Below, piece by piece: positions 54,575 through 62,884 of a stretch of 64,000 nucleotides of DNA. The stretch lies in contig NZ_FQUX01000005.1 in assembly GCF_900129275.1 (NCBI RefSeq), positions 62,001 to 126,000 of the forward strand, read 5' to 3'. The translations under genes and the position numbers were made by a program. The stretch's first letter is position 1, and each line of letters begins with the position of its first letter. The notes below the pieces were generated by a model. The model did no database searches and was not told where the DNA came from. It saw only the letters and a program-made list of their open reading frames with translations. This DNA is from Arenibacter palladensis. GTDB lineage: Bacteria; Bacteroidota; Bacteroidia; Flavobacteriales; Flavobacteriaceae.

Positions 54575-56368
54575 GTGCATACCTCTTTTAATCCAAAGTC
54601 TATTGCAGTACTCCCTTTTGTAAACATTGGAAGGGAAGAAAACGAGTACTTTTCGGACGGAATTACGGAGGAAATTATCAATGCGCTGACCAAAGTCCGG
54701 GACCTAAAGGTAACTGCTAGAACATCTTCCTTTTACTACAAACAAAAGAATCTGGACGCCCGTCTTATAGGAAATGAGCTTGGAGTGGAAACATTACTGG
54801 AAGGAAGCGCAAGGATTGTAAATGATCGGGTAAGGATTACTGCCCAATTGATACGTACCGATACCGGATTTCATATCTGGTCCGAGAATTTTGATCGCGA
54901 CCTTTCCGATATATTTGAACTACAGGATGAGATTAGCCTACTAATCGCTGACAAGATTAGGGAGAACTTTGGGCACTTTGAGGTTCAGGAACATTTAATT
55001 GAAGCCCCTACCAAAAATATTGAGGCCTACAAGCACCTTCTAAAGGGCCGTGAATTGCGCATGCGCTGGAACGCCCAGGATGTCAAGGATGCCATTCCCT
55101 ATTTTGAACAGAGCATTACTCTAGACCCAAGTTATGCCGATGCCCATTTTGAAAAAGGTTGGTGCTTGGGAATGCTTGCCAGTTGGGGTTATTTGAAAAA
55201 GGATGAAGGACTTCTGGAGGCCAATAGGCACATTGATATTGGGCTGCAATTGAATCCCAACTCCGCCATGGGGCATTATGTTAAGGGCTCCATCAGTTTT
55301 TGGGGCTATTGGAACTATAAGGATGCCTTTGAACATTTACAATTGTCCCTTGAAATAAATCCTAATTCCTCGGAAGTACGTGATGCCATGGCAGACGGGT
55401 TTTCTGCCTTGGGAAAAATAGACGAAGCCTTGGCCAATAACGAAATGGCCTTGCGCATTAATCCCCTATCTGCCAACCTATATTTCACCAAGGGAAATAT
55501 GATTTACTTTAAAAAGAACAACCAAGAAGCGGTTGTTCTTTTTGACAAGGCTTTATCAATAAATCCATTTTTTCCTTTGGCACTGGAAATGAAGGCTGCA
55601 GCCCTGATTTTGGACCGGCAGGCAGCTTTGCTGGCATCGTTTGTTGAAAATACTCCGCAGTTGGAACGACCCAATTCGTATAGGGCCATTTATGACCTCA
55701 TGCACAACGAAGATGTTTTTATTATATCAAAAAATGAAGTCGAAAAAGAGTTTCAGGAAGCCTCTGTGGTAAGTCTTCGTGCTTGGGACCTATATTACGA
55801 AGTTTATAGTGGCAATCATGAAATTGCCCTCGATATACTTGATGATCGAATAAAGGAGCGTTCTGGACAATTGTTCAATTTTAGAAATGATCCATTTTTA
55901 GAACCATTGCGTACCTATAGGAAATATAAGGAAATTGAGGACTCGGTATTTCTAACCCTCGATTTGCCAGAAGATATTTTGGAACCCAAAAGTCCCGTAG
56001 TTTCATCCCCTTTGGACAATAGTCAAATTGAACATTATTCCGAAGCCATAGAACTATTAATGAATGATAAAAAGCTATACATTGACCCTGAACTTAGCTT
56101 AAAACAACTAGCCGCCCATGTAGGTCTGCACGCCAACAAACTTTCTTGGCTGTTGAACAACCATTTCGGTAAAAATTTTAATGACTTCATTAATGGATTC
56201 CGGATATTGGAATTTCAAAAAATGGCCATAGATCCTGCCAATAAAAACCTGACACTACTTGGCCTGGCCTACGACAGTGGTTTCAACTCCAAGACCGTCT
56301 TCAACACTTTTTTTAAGAAAGAAACGGGGATGACACCCAAGCAGTGGGTGAAACAAAATACAACCTAA
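54575..56368 (+). CDS. TolB-like - TPR - AraC regulator
   Basis: A 597-residue paralogue of the 49.9-52.3 kb regulator without the cyclase domain. The TolB/FlgO-like domain comes first (SIAVLPFVNIG, FSDGITEEIINAL, LLEGSAR), then TPR repeats (about 155-440, for example NPNSAMGHYVKGSISFW) and a C-terminal AraC-type DNA-binding domain (about 495-597). The second recognition helix region YDSGFNSKTVFNT is identical to the paralogue. The start is GTG 54575. An in-frame stop lies about 60 bp upstream, so no cyclase domain is hidden there. Confidence 0.9.
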   Translation: MHTSFNPKSIAVLPFVNIGREENEYFSDGITEEIINALTKVRDLKVTARTSSFYYKQKNLDARLIGNELGVETLLEGSARIVNDRVRITAQLIRTDTGFHIWSENFDRDLSDIFELQDEISLLIADKIRENFGHFEVQEHLIEAPTKNIEAYKHLLKGRELRMRWNAQDVKDAIPYFEQSITLDPSYADAHFEKGWCLGMLASWGYLKKDEGLLEANRHIDIGLQLNPNSAMGHYVKGSISFWGYWNYKDAFEHLQLSLEINPNSSEVRDAMADGFSALGKIDEALANNEMALRINPLSANLYFTKGNMIYFKKNNQEAVVLFDKALSINPFFPLALEMKAAALILDRQAALLASFVENTPQLERPNSYRAIYDLMHNEDVFIISKNEVEKEFQEASVVSLRAWDLYYEVYSGNHEIALDILDDRIKERSGQLFNFRNDPFLEPLRTYRKYKEIEDSVFLTLDLPEDILEPKSPVVSSPLDNSQIEHYSEAIELLMNDKKLYIDPELSLKQLAAHVGLHANKLSWLLNNHFGKNFNDFINGFRILEFQKMAIDPANKNLTLLGLAYDSGFNSKTVFNTFFKKETGMTPKQWVKQNTT

Positions 56369-56532
56369 TACAAAAAGTGCTGATATAACCAATAAGGGGG
56401 ATCCCCATTTATCTTGGCCCATCAATAAGTTCCAAATCCCATCCAAATAGTTCGGAAACATAAGTACGGGCGTTTGGCACCCACTACCTTTTCATCTTTG
56501 CCCCACAATTAATCCTAAAACCTATCACAAAG

Positions 56533-57252
56533 ATGAAAAAGCAATTATTATTATTTATTACAATGGCCACCTTTACCGGAAAGACCATGGCCCAAGAGAC
56601 TTTTATGGATGTAGTGATCAACTACACCCCAACAAGTCTTAATTATGGGGATAACAACAAAACCCTTAAAGATTTTAAAAAGGGGTATTGGGGACTTCAG
56701 GCTGGAGCCTCCTTCCAAGCCGGGATCAATGAGTACCTCTCCTTGGTCCCCGAACTATATTTTGTTATGAAAGGAGGACGTTTGGAAAATAACAACCCCC
56801 TTACCGGCCAGGAAACCAAGATCAGGTTCAACACCCTGGACCTACCTGTAATGGCCCGACTGCATTTTTGTAACCTATATGTAAATGCCGGACCAGTAGT
56901 AAGCTATAACCTGGGAGGTCGGTTAAAAACCGAGAGCGATGGCAACTTGACAGGAGAAAAGTCCAAAATGGCATTCGGTTCGGAACAAGGCACCTATAGT
57001 CGCTGGGATGCCGGCCTACAATTTGGAATGGGCTATGAGTTAAAATTTAAAAAATCGAGACTCTTACTGGACCTACGCTATCATTATGGCATGGTGGACA
57101 TAGGCAACGGGGCCGACATGTATAATCGCTATTTTAATTTGAATATCCTGCTTTCCAAAAAATGGAAAACAAATCCGTTGGGAAAGAAAAAGAGACAGGA
57201 TCTCGCGTTTTGGGATGCATATGACGAGGAATTGGATAATCCGTTAAATTAA
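56533..57252 (+). CDS. PorT-like outer-membrane beta-barrel protein
   Basis: A 239-residue protein with a signal peptide (ends near TMAQE) and repeating beta-strands (WGLQAGASFQAGI, LSLVPELYFVMKGG, LDLPVMARLHF, LYVNAGPVVSYNLGG, RLLLDLRYHYGMVDIG). This is the pattern of the PF13568-type outer-membrane barrel. The C-terminus has an unusual charged tail (KKKRQDLAFWDAYDEELDNPLN). It may be regulated with the preceding regulator gene. A partial promoter match, CATCTTTG, lies at 56493-56500. Confidence 0.82.
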   Translation: MKKQLLLFITMATFTGKTMAQETFMDVVINYTPTSLNYGDNNKTLKDFKKGYWGLQAGASFQAGINEYLSLVPELYFVMKGGRLENNNPLTGQETKIRFNTLDLPVMARLHFCNLYVNAGPVVSYNLGGRLKTESDGNLTGEKSKMAFGSEQGTYSRWDAGLQFGMGYELKFKKSRLLLDLRYHYGMVDIGNGADMYNRYFNLNILLSKKWKTNPLGKKKRQDLAFWDAYDEELDNPLN

Positions 57253-57309
57253 AATGTACCCTATTTATTGGGTACCATCCCGTAACAAAAACTTTTAATT
57301 CTTCCCACT

Positions 57310-58014
57310 ATGCTAAACAATAAAAGGATTGCCCTAATTGCGGGGGCACTTTACCTTACAGTTATCGTCTGCGGCATTTTCGCCGAAAAATATGTTCGCT
57401 TCACATTGGTAAATTTAACCGATGGCGCCGAAACCGTAAGAAATATCAAGGACAATGTAATGCTCTTCCGAATGGGTTTTGTTGCAGATCTAATAATGCA
57501 ATTAGCGTATTTTCTGCTGCCCATAGTATTGTACCAATTATTCAAAAAAACAAGTCGTGCCATGGCCGGTCTTATGGTCTTGAGCGTAACGGTGGCAGTA
57601 GCCATTATGTGCATCAATATGCTTAACCATTATGCCCCTTTGCTGCTATTGAATCCAAATGGGTATAGTGTATCATACGATCCGGAACACATTAATAGTT
57701 GGGTCCTGTTCTATTTGGAGATGCACAATAAAGGATACCATATTGCCCAGCTGTTTTTTGGACTTTGGCTGCTACCCCTAGGCTATATGGTAATTAAATC
57801 GGATAGCTTTCCTAAAATCATAGGATTATTCTTGATCCTAGGCTGTTTTGGCTATCTATTGGATTTCCTGGTCTATTTTCTTCTTCCCGAAAAAAGCAGC
57901 GCTTTATCCGAATATATAACCGCTCCGGCCGACCTAGGAGAGTTTTCCCTGTGCATTTATCTCTTGATCCAAGGCATAATGGGAACCAAATTAAATAGTA
58001 AAAATAAGTCCTGA
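57310..58014 (+). CDS. DUF4386 family membrane protein
   Basis: A 234-residue protein with about six membrane helices. The N-terminus NNKRIALIAGALYLTVIVCGIFAEKYVR and the segment RMGFVADLIMQLAYFLLPIVLYQLF match the DUF4386 family. Function is unknown. Relatives often sit beside regulators or beta-lactamase-like genes, as here. Confidence 0.85.
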   Translation: MLNNKRIALIAGALYLTVIVCGIFAEKYVRFTLVNLTDGAETVRNIKDNVMLFRMGFVADLIMQLAYFLLPIVLYQLFKKTSRAMAGLMVLSVTVAVAIMCINMLNHYAPLLLLNPNGYSVSYDPEHINSWVLFYLEMHNKGYHIAQLFFGLWLLPLGYMVIKSDSFPKIIGLFLILGCFGYLLDFLVYFLLPEKSSALSEYITAPADLGEFSLCIYLLIQGIMGTKLNSKNKS

Positions 58015-58098
58015 ATAATAATCCGGAACGAACGGCAAAACCCAGTTCCGCAACTTTGCGGAGTAAACAAAATATCAATCCAAAAAAATCATATTAAA

Positions 58099-59358
58099 AT
58101 GACAACTTTATCCAGAATCCTAGTCCTTTCAATTTTGAGTTTAATCCTTTCTTTAACATCCTGCTCCACTAATGATGAGGAAGCAACCATTCCTGAACCT
58201 TCCACAATTAAAAACGCGGCCGATTTAAATGCTTATCTGCAGGAACTAGTACAGACTTCCTCTATGCCCGGAATGGCCATTAGCATAGTAAAAGGCGACA
58301 ATATTGTTTTCCAGGAGTCCTTTGGCTATGCAAATATTCAGAATCAGGTGGCCTACACCAATGAAACCGTTAATTCTATTGCTTCCATAAGTAAGACCTT
58401 CGTTGGCGCTGCGGTGGCCAAAGCCATCGAACAAGGGTATTTCACCTTGGAAACCGATATAAACGATATCTTGCCCATTCCTGTTATTAATCCTAAACAA
58501 CCGGAAGGGGTCATAAAGATAAAACACTTGGTTACCCATACCTCTGGCCTTTTGGATACCCCAGAGGTCTATTTGGCACACAATTACCATATATTACCTG
58601 GGGAGGATATTGCCACTGCCGGTGCTGGCCTCCTCATGGACGAAATTGGAATAGTACAAAGGCAAAGCTATTCCTTGGAAGAATTTCTGGCTAACTATTT
58701 CTTGGAAGATGGTGATCTTTACAGTTTGGATAATTTTGCCGATACTCCTCCAGGAAGTACCTGGAACTACTCCAATTTGGCTACTGGCCTAAGCGGCTAT
58801 ATCGTTGAAACGGCAACAGAACAATCGTTTGATGATTACGTTAGGCAAAATATTTTGCAACCCCTGCAAATGAATGCTTCCACTTATGATATTTCGGAAA
58901 TTAATACTGACGAAATGGCTACGCGATATATTAATGAAGACACCCCGCTACCAGTTTACGCCAATGATTCCTATCCAGAGGGAAGCATGTATACCACTAA
59001 TGAAGACATGGGCAAGTATCTATTGGACATGGTAAAGGGCATAAAGGGAGAATCCACGACCTTATTTTCCAAAGACACCTACGAACTCCTCTTTGACCCG
59101 CAATTGGCAGCTGGTACAGTACCACCGGATTTCGCAGAAAACCACGGATTATTCTGGTATTTCCAGGATGGAAAGGTGTTACATGGAGGCAACAGTTTTG
59201 GGATTTCCACACATTTGGAAATAGGTCAAAATGGTAATTACGGGTTTATCCTGATAACCAATATGGACGCTTCTTTTAGTGGCAACACCCAAAATTACAG
59301 TGCCGTTAAAGAAAAAGTGACCAAGGCGATCATCGAGTTTTTGAAAGCCACTGAATAG
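58099..59358 (+). CDS. serine hydrolase of the beta-lactamase/class C family (lipoprotein)
   Basis: A 419-residue predicted lipoprotein (lipobox LTSC). It has the SxxK motif (SISK) with the catalytic serine, the tyrosine motif YSN in WNYSNLATGL and the HGG motif in LHGGNSFG. Family members are esterases, D-peptidases or lactamases. It is likely periplasmic. Upstream, CGGAAC and GTTCCG form an imperfect inverted pair (58024-58050). Confidence 0.9.
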   Translation: MTTLSRILVLSILSLILSLTSCSTNDEEATIPEPSTIKNAADLNAYLQELVQTSSMPGMAISIVKGDNIVFQESFGYANIQNQVAYTNETVNSIASISKTFVGAAVAKAIEQGYFTLETDINDILPIPVINPKQPEGVIKIKHLVTHTSGLLDTPEVYLAHNYHILPGEDIATAGAGLLMDEIGIVQRQSYSLEEFLANYFLEDGDLYSLDNFADTPPGSTWNYSNLATGLSGYIVETATEQSFDDYVRQNILQPLQMNASTYDISEINTDEMATRYINEDTPLPVYANDSYPEGSMYTTNEDMGKYLLDMVKGIKGESTTLFSKDTYELLFDPQLAAGTVPPDFAENHGLFWYFQDGKVLHGGNSFGISTHLEIGQNGNYGFILITNMDASFSGNTQNYSAVKEKVTKAIIEFLKATE

Positions 59359-59368
59359 GTTCCGGCAC

Positions 59369-59399
59369 GCATGGTATTATTTTAAAAATAATACCATGC
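59369..59399. terminator. 15-bp palindrome after the serine hydrolase
   Basis: GCATGGTATTATTTT and its exact complement are separated by one base. It starts 10 bp after the stop codon. A T run is weak (TCTTTAATAACC), so it could be a terminator or an mRNA 3'-end stabiliser. Confidence 0.55.
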
Positions 59400-59502
59400 T
59401 CTTTAATAACCTACATAGTCTCTATAAATGTACAAGTTTTAGCCTACACATTATTGTAGTGAACCCAATGGTCCTAGACCAACAACTTTGAAAAAATAAA
59501 AA

Positions 59503-60387
59503 ATGGAACATAACGAAATAAAAAAAACGATCCTGTTGGCAGGTGCCACTGGATATTTGGGAAATTATATTGCCAAAGAATTGATTTCCCGAAATATGGA
59601 CACAAAAATTATAGTAAGAAAACCCGGTAAGTTAATTGACATGGCTTCCAAATTAACAGGGATTATCCAAGCGGAAGTTACACGCCCTGAAACCATAAGG
59701 GGGCATTTCCACGGGGTGGATACGGTGATTTCCACAGTAGGAATTACTCGACAAAAAGACGGACTCACCTATATGGACGTTGATTATGGCGCCAATATGA
59801 ACCTGTTGGACGAAGCCAAAAGGGCAGGCGTAAAGAAATTTATATACATATCGGTTATTAATGGGCAATTACACAGAAACCTAAAACTGGTGGAAGCCAA
59901 GGAAGCCTTTGTAGATCAGCTTAAGGTATCTGGTCTGGACTATACCATTATACGCCCCAATGGATTCTTTTCCGATATGCGCGATTTTCTTAAGATGGCA
60001 GAAAAAGGAAGTGTCTATATTTTCGGGAAAGGAAAAAAGAAATTCAATCCTATCCATGGTGCCGATTTGGCTCAGGTTTGTGTTGATGCCATTAATTCCA
60101 ACAAAAAGGAGATCGTGGTGGGCGGCCCCGATATCCTTACCCATTACGAAGTAGCAGAAATGGCTCTTTTAGCCTCTGGTAAACCCATCAACATTATACA
60201 TTTGCCCCATTGGTTGCGAAAATCCATACTATGGATTATGAGGACTTTTACCTCCTCCAAGACCTATGGCCCGATCGAATTTTTCCTTACCCTTATGGCA
60301 GAAGATGCGATTGCTCCTAGGTATGGCAGCCACCGATTATCCCACTTCTTCCAGAACGAAATGGATATCTTAAAAAAAAGAACATAA
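59503..60387 (+). CDS. NAD(P)-binding SDR-like (NmrA-type) protein
   Basis: A 294-residue atypical short-chain dehydrogenase or NmrA-like protein. The nucleotide-binding motif GATGYLGNYIAKEL begins near residue 15, followed by DTVISTVGITRQKDGLTYMDVDY and IRPNGFFSDM. The C-terminal part is helical and may be membrane-associated (LPHWLRKSILWIMRTF). Substrate unknown. Confidence 0.85.
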   Translation: MEHNEIKKTILLAGATGYLGNYIAKELISRNMDTKIIVRKPGKLIDMASKLTGIIQAEVTRPETIRGHFHGVDTVISTVGITRQKDGLTYMDVDYGANMNLLDEAKRAGVKKFIYISVINGQLHRNLKLVEAKEAFVDQLKVSGLDYTIIRPNGFFSDMRDFLKMAEKGSVYIFGKGKKKFNPIHGADLAQVCVDAINSNKKEIVVGGPDILTHYEVAEMALLASGKPINIIHLPHWLRKSILWIMRTFTSSKTYGPIEFFLTLMAEDAIAPRYGSHRLSHFFQNEMDILKKRT

Positions 60388-60748
60388 GTGTGATTATAAT
60401 TTTTTTGATGGGCTCCAAGCCATTGTTACGAACATTCTAGACCTATTATTTTAGTTGGATACTAGACAAAAAACTATTGGGAATCACCTCCATTTTTGGG
60501 AATTTAATTCTATGTCAAGGTTAATTACCATTTCGATTTATGCCCTTAGGCTTAGCATAGGAATCCTACTCAACATCGGAGAGCCCAAGACCAATCCCTC
60601 CCACATTCATAATTTATGGACCTGGCTTCCATCGGCCTAATCTGAGTTAAAATATTTTAAAAATATGAAAAACTATCAACCCTTTGCGCTACATTTAGCG
60701 CTGCTTTAGGCATATTTTTTTTTAGTTATTTACCAAATATATCGTCCT
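60388..60748. other. intergenic region
   Basis: No supported gene. A short reading frame (60455-60640) shows no recognisable domain. TACATTTAG near 60690 resembles a weak -7 box for the acetyltransferase gene. Confidence 0.4.
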
Positions 60749-61369
60749 ATGAACGCACCTGATAAAAACAATCCTTTCCCTTTAGAAAATTACGATCGAC
60801 TTTGTTTTTTAAAGAACATTGTAAAAAGCCCAAATATACTTGTAGGTGACTACACCTATTACGATGATTTTGAAGATGTAGCGAATTTTGAAAAAAATGT
60901 GAAATATCATTTCGACTTTGTGGGAGACAAGCTCATTATTGGCAAATTCTGTATGATCGCCTCAAATGTGACCTTTATTATGAATGGGGCCAATCATTTA
61001 AGCAATTCCATATCTTCCTATCCATTCGCTATTTTCGGCAAGGCTTGGAGCCAGGCAATGGACGGTAAGGGCTATCCTTCAAAAGGCGATACAATAATCG
61101 GCAATGACGTTTGGATTGGTTATAATGCCACTATTATGCCGGGAATTACAATTGGCGATGGGGCCATAATTGCCAGTAATACCACGGTAACGAAGGACGT
61201 TGAAGCCTATAGTATTGTGGGTGGAAATCCCGGTCAATTGATCCGAAAACGTTTTTCAGAAGCTGATATTGCGAAATTATTGGTGCTGAAATGGTGGGAT
61301 TGGCCCATTGAAAAGATTACCGCCCATGTCCAAAGCCTGACAGATTCCAAAATTGGAGATCTTTATTGA
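60749..61369 (+). CDS. Vat-type xenobiotic/streptogramin acetyltransferase homologue
   Basis: A 206-residue left-handed beta-helix (hexapeptide repeat) acetyltransferase. It aligns with Vat-family streptogramin A acetyltransferases: ILVGDYTYYDD, HFDFVGDKLIIGKFCMIASNVTFIMNGANH, GNDVWIGYNATIMPGITIGDGAIIASNTTVTKDV, YSIVGGNPGQLIRKRFS. The catalytic His of the NGANH motif is kept. It may acetylate an antibiotic or another hydroxylated compound. Environmental relatives are common, so resistance is not proven. Confidence 0.88.
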   Translation: MNAPDKNNPFPLENYDRLCFLKNIVKSPNILVGDYTYYDDFEDVANFEKNVKYHFDFVGDKLIIGKFCMIASNVTFIMNGANHLSNSISSYPFAIFGKAWSQAMDGKGYPSKGDTIIGNDVWIGYNATIMPGITIGDGAIIASNTTVTKDVEAYSIVGGNPGQLIRKRFSEADIAKLLVLKWWDWPIEKITAHVQSLTDSKIGDLY

Positions 61370-61477
61370 ACGCCCTTCAATAAATACTATCCTTCCGTTG
61401 GGGATATTCCAAAAAAGTGGCATAAAGTTACTTTGGAATTACAAAGCGCTTTTTGTAGGTTCAATAATAAAATTTCC

Positions 61478-62884
61478 TTACATTTTTTCCGGATTAACGG
61501 CCAAACTATTGAACAACTTGGCCTTGGCGGAATAATACTTATTCTGTACCTCGTTTTGTTTAAGCTTGGCATCTATGAGTTTACTTTCCCTGGTATTTAT
61601 TAAAAACAGGGAACTTTCCCCATAACTAAATTTACGCTCCTCGGCAGCAAGCATTATATTGTAATTACCAACAATGTCATCAATAAGAATATTTTGTTTG
61701 TCAAAGGACTCCAATTCCTTAAAAATGGAAACAATCTTGTTTTTAATCTGTATTTCGGCATTGTCCATCTCAAACTTGGCATCCTCCAACTTGATCTTCG
61801 CCAATTTTAAATTCCCACGTTCCTTCCTTAAAAACAAAGGCAAATTAATAGATAATCCGCCTTTATAGTCTTGGTCATCAAAGGCGTTAAAGGCTACAGG
61901 TTCCGATGTTAAAAAGTTATATTCCAGATCTATCTTTGGCAACAGTTTATTTGCTTTAAGTCGCTTTTCAATGGTGAGTCCGTCAATTTTGTAGCCCATG
62001 GATTTTAATTTGGGGTGATTTTCCAAATTAAAGCTGTCCAACGGTTTCCCTAGAATTTCCAAGGTAGCATCTATATCCTCCCCTAAATAGATATCTGGTA
62101 TTACATTGGGCGTTAATTCCACCGGGAGATTGTCTCCCAACCAAAGAAAATTGGACAATTCCAAGGAACTTTTTACGAAACGCACCTTGGCCTGTTCCAG
62201 ATCCAAGGCACGGTTCTGAACCGCAATTTTTGCCTCTACGGTATCTATTGCAGCTATTTCACCTGCCAATGCCGTTGTTAGGACACCCTCAAAACGCATT
62301 TGCGCGCTTGCAAAGAAATTATTTAAAATTTGACTGTCCTGATAGTCCTGCAACCATTGGAAGTAGGCAATCGACGCTTCGAACAGCACTTGGTTTACCT
62401 GCAGATCCCTATCGGCCTTGGTCTGTTCCCTTAACAACTTTGCCTGTTTTAGGGTAGCCATGCGTTCATTGATCCAAAAACCTTGGCCTACGGACATAGA
62501 TACGCCGGCACTATATAGACCATCATCCGGGACATTTTCTGACGGATTTAAATAGCTACCATCATTCTGTTCAAAGTTACCCTTCAACTCCAGGCCATAC
62601 CAAGTAGGTATCTTAAATGCGGCATTAAGTCGATCATAATACTCAGTTCCCTTAAATTCCTTTCGATCATAATCCACTTCAATTTTAGGATCGAAACCGC
62701 CTCGTGAACGCATTAGGTTCGCCTGCCCCATATCAATCTTCAACTCGGCCTGTTTGGCAATAGGATGGTATTTTTTAACATAGCCCAGATATTCCTTAAA
62801 ATTTAGGATAACCTTATCCTGTTCTTGGGCACTTACTCCCAAGAAAAGTATTAAAAATAGGCTGTACAAATACTTATGCATCAT
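61478..62884 (-). CDS. TolC family outer-membrane efflux protein
   Basis: A 468-residue protein with a signal peptide (ends near GVSAQ), then the long alpha-helical hairpins and short beta strands typical of TolC-like channels. The C-terminal half (SYGESSLFLINTRESKLIDAKLKQNE) matches the family's repeated helical segment. Its start overlaps the stop of the adaptor gene by 4 bp, so both are one operon. It should form the outer-membrane exit duct of the exporter. Confidence 0.9.
   Translation of the reverse strand: MMHKYLYSLFLILFLGVSAQEQDKVILNFKEYLGYVKKYHPIAKQAELKIDMGQANLMRSRGGFDPKIEVDYDRKEFKGTEYYDRLNAAFKIPTWYGLELKGNFEQNDGSYLNPSENVPDDGLYSAGVSMSVGQGFWINERMATLKQAKLLREQTKADRDLQVNQVLFEASIAYFQWLQDYQDSQILNNFFASAQMRFEGVLTTALAGEIAAIDTVEAKIAVQNRALDLEQAKVRFVKSSLELSNFLWLGDNLPVELTPNVIPDIYLGEDIDATLEILGKPLDSFNLENHPKLKSMGYKIDGLTIEKRLKANKLLPKIDLEYNFLTSEPVAFNAFDDQDYKGGLSINLPLFLRKERGNLKLAKIKLEDAKFEMDNAEIQIKNKIVSIFKELESFDKQNILIDDIVGNYNIMLAAEERKFSYGESSLFLINTRESKLIDAKLKQNEVQNKYYSAKAKLFNSLAVNPEKM

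Noticed and set aside
56473-56500. Sigma-54 promoter (TGGCAC...TTGC) before the beta-barrel gene
   Set aside because: The gap between the two boxes is far longer than the fixed short spacing needed for sigma-54. The match is accidental.
58020-58050. Another GTTCCGATT operator upstream of the serine hydrolase
   Set aside because: The site reads GTTCCGGATT with an inserted base, and the second arm is GTTCCGCAA. It is too different from the exact copies to count, although it may be a degenerate relative.
60455-60640. Short plus-strand reading frame between the SDR-like and acetyltransferase genes
   Set aside because: No recognisable domain, weak start and unusual composition. It looks like a chance frame or decayed sequence, so I did not call it a gene.
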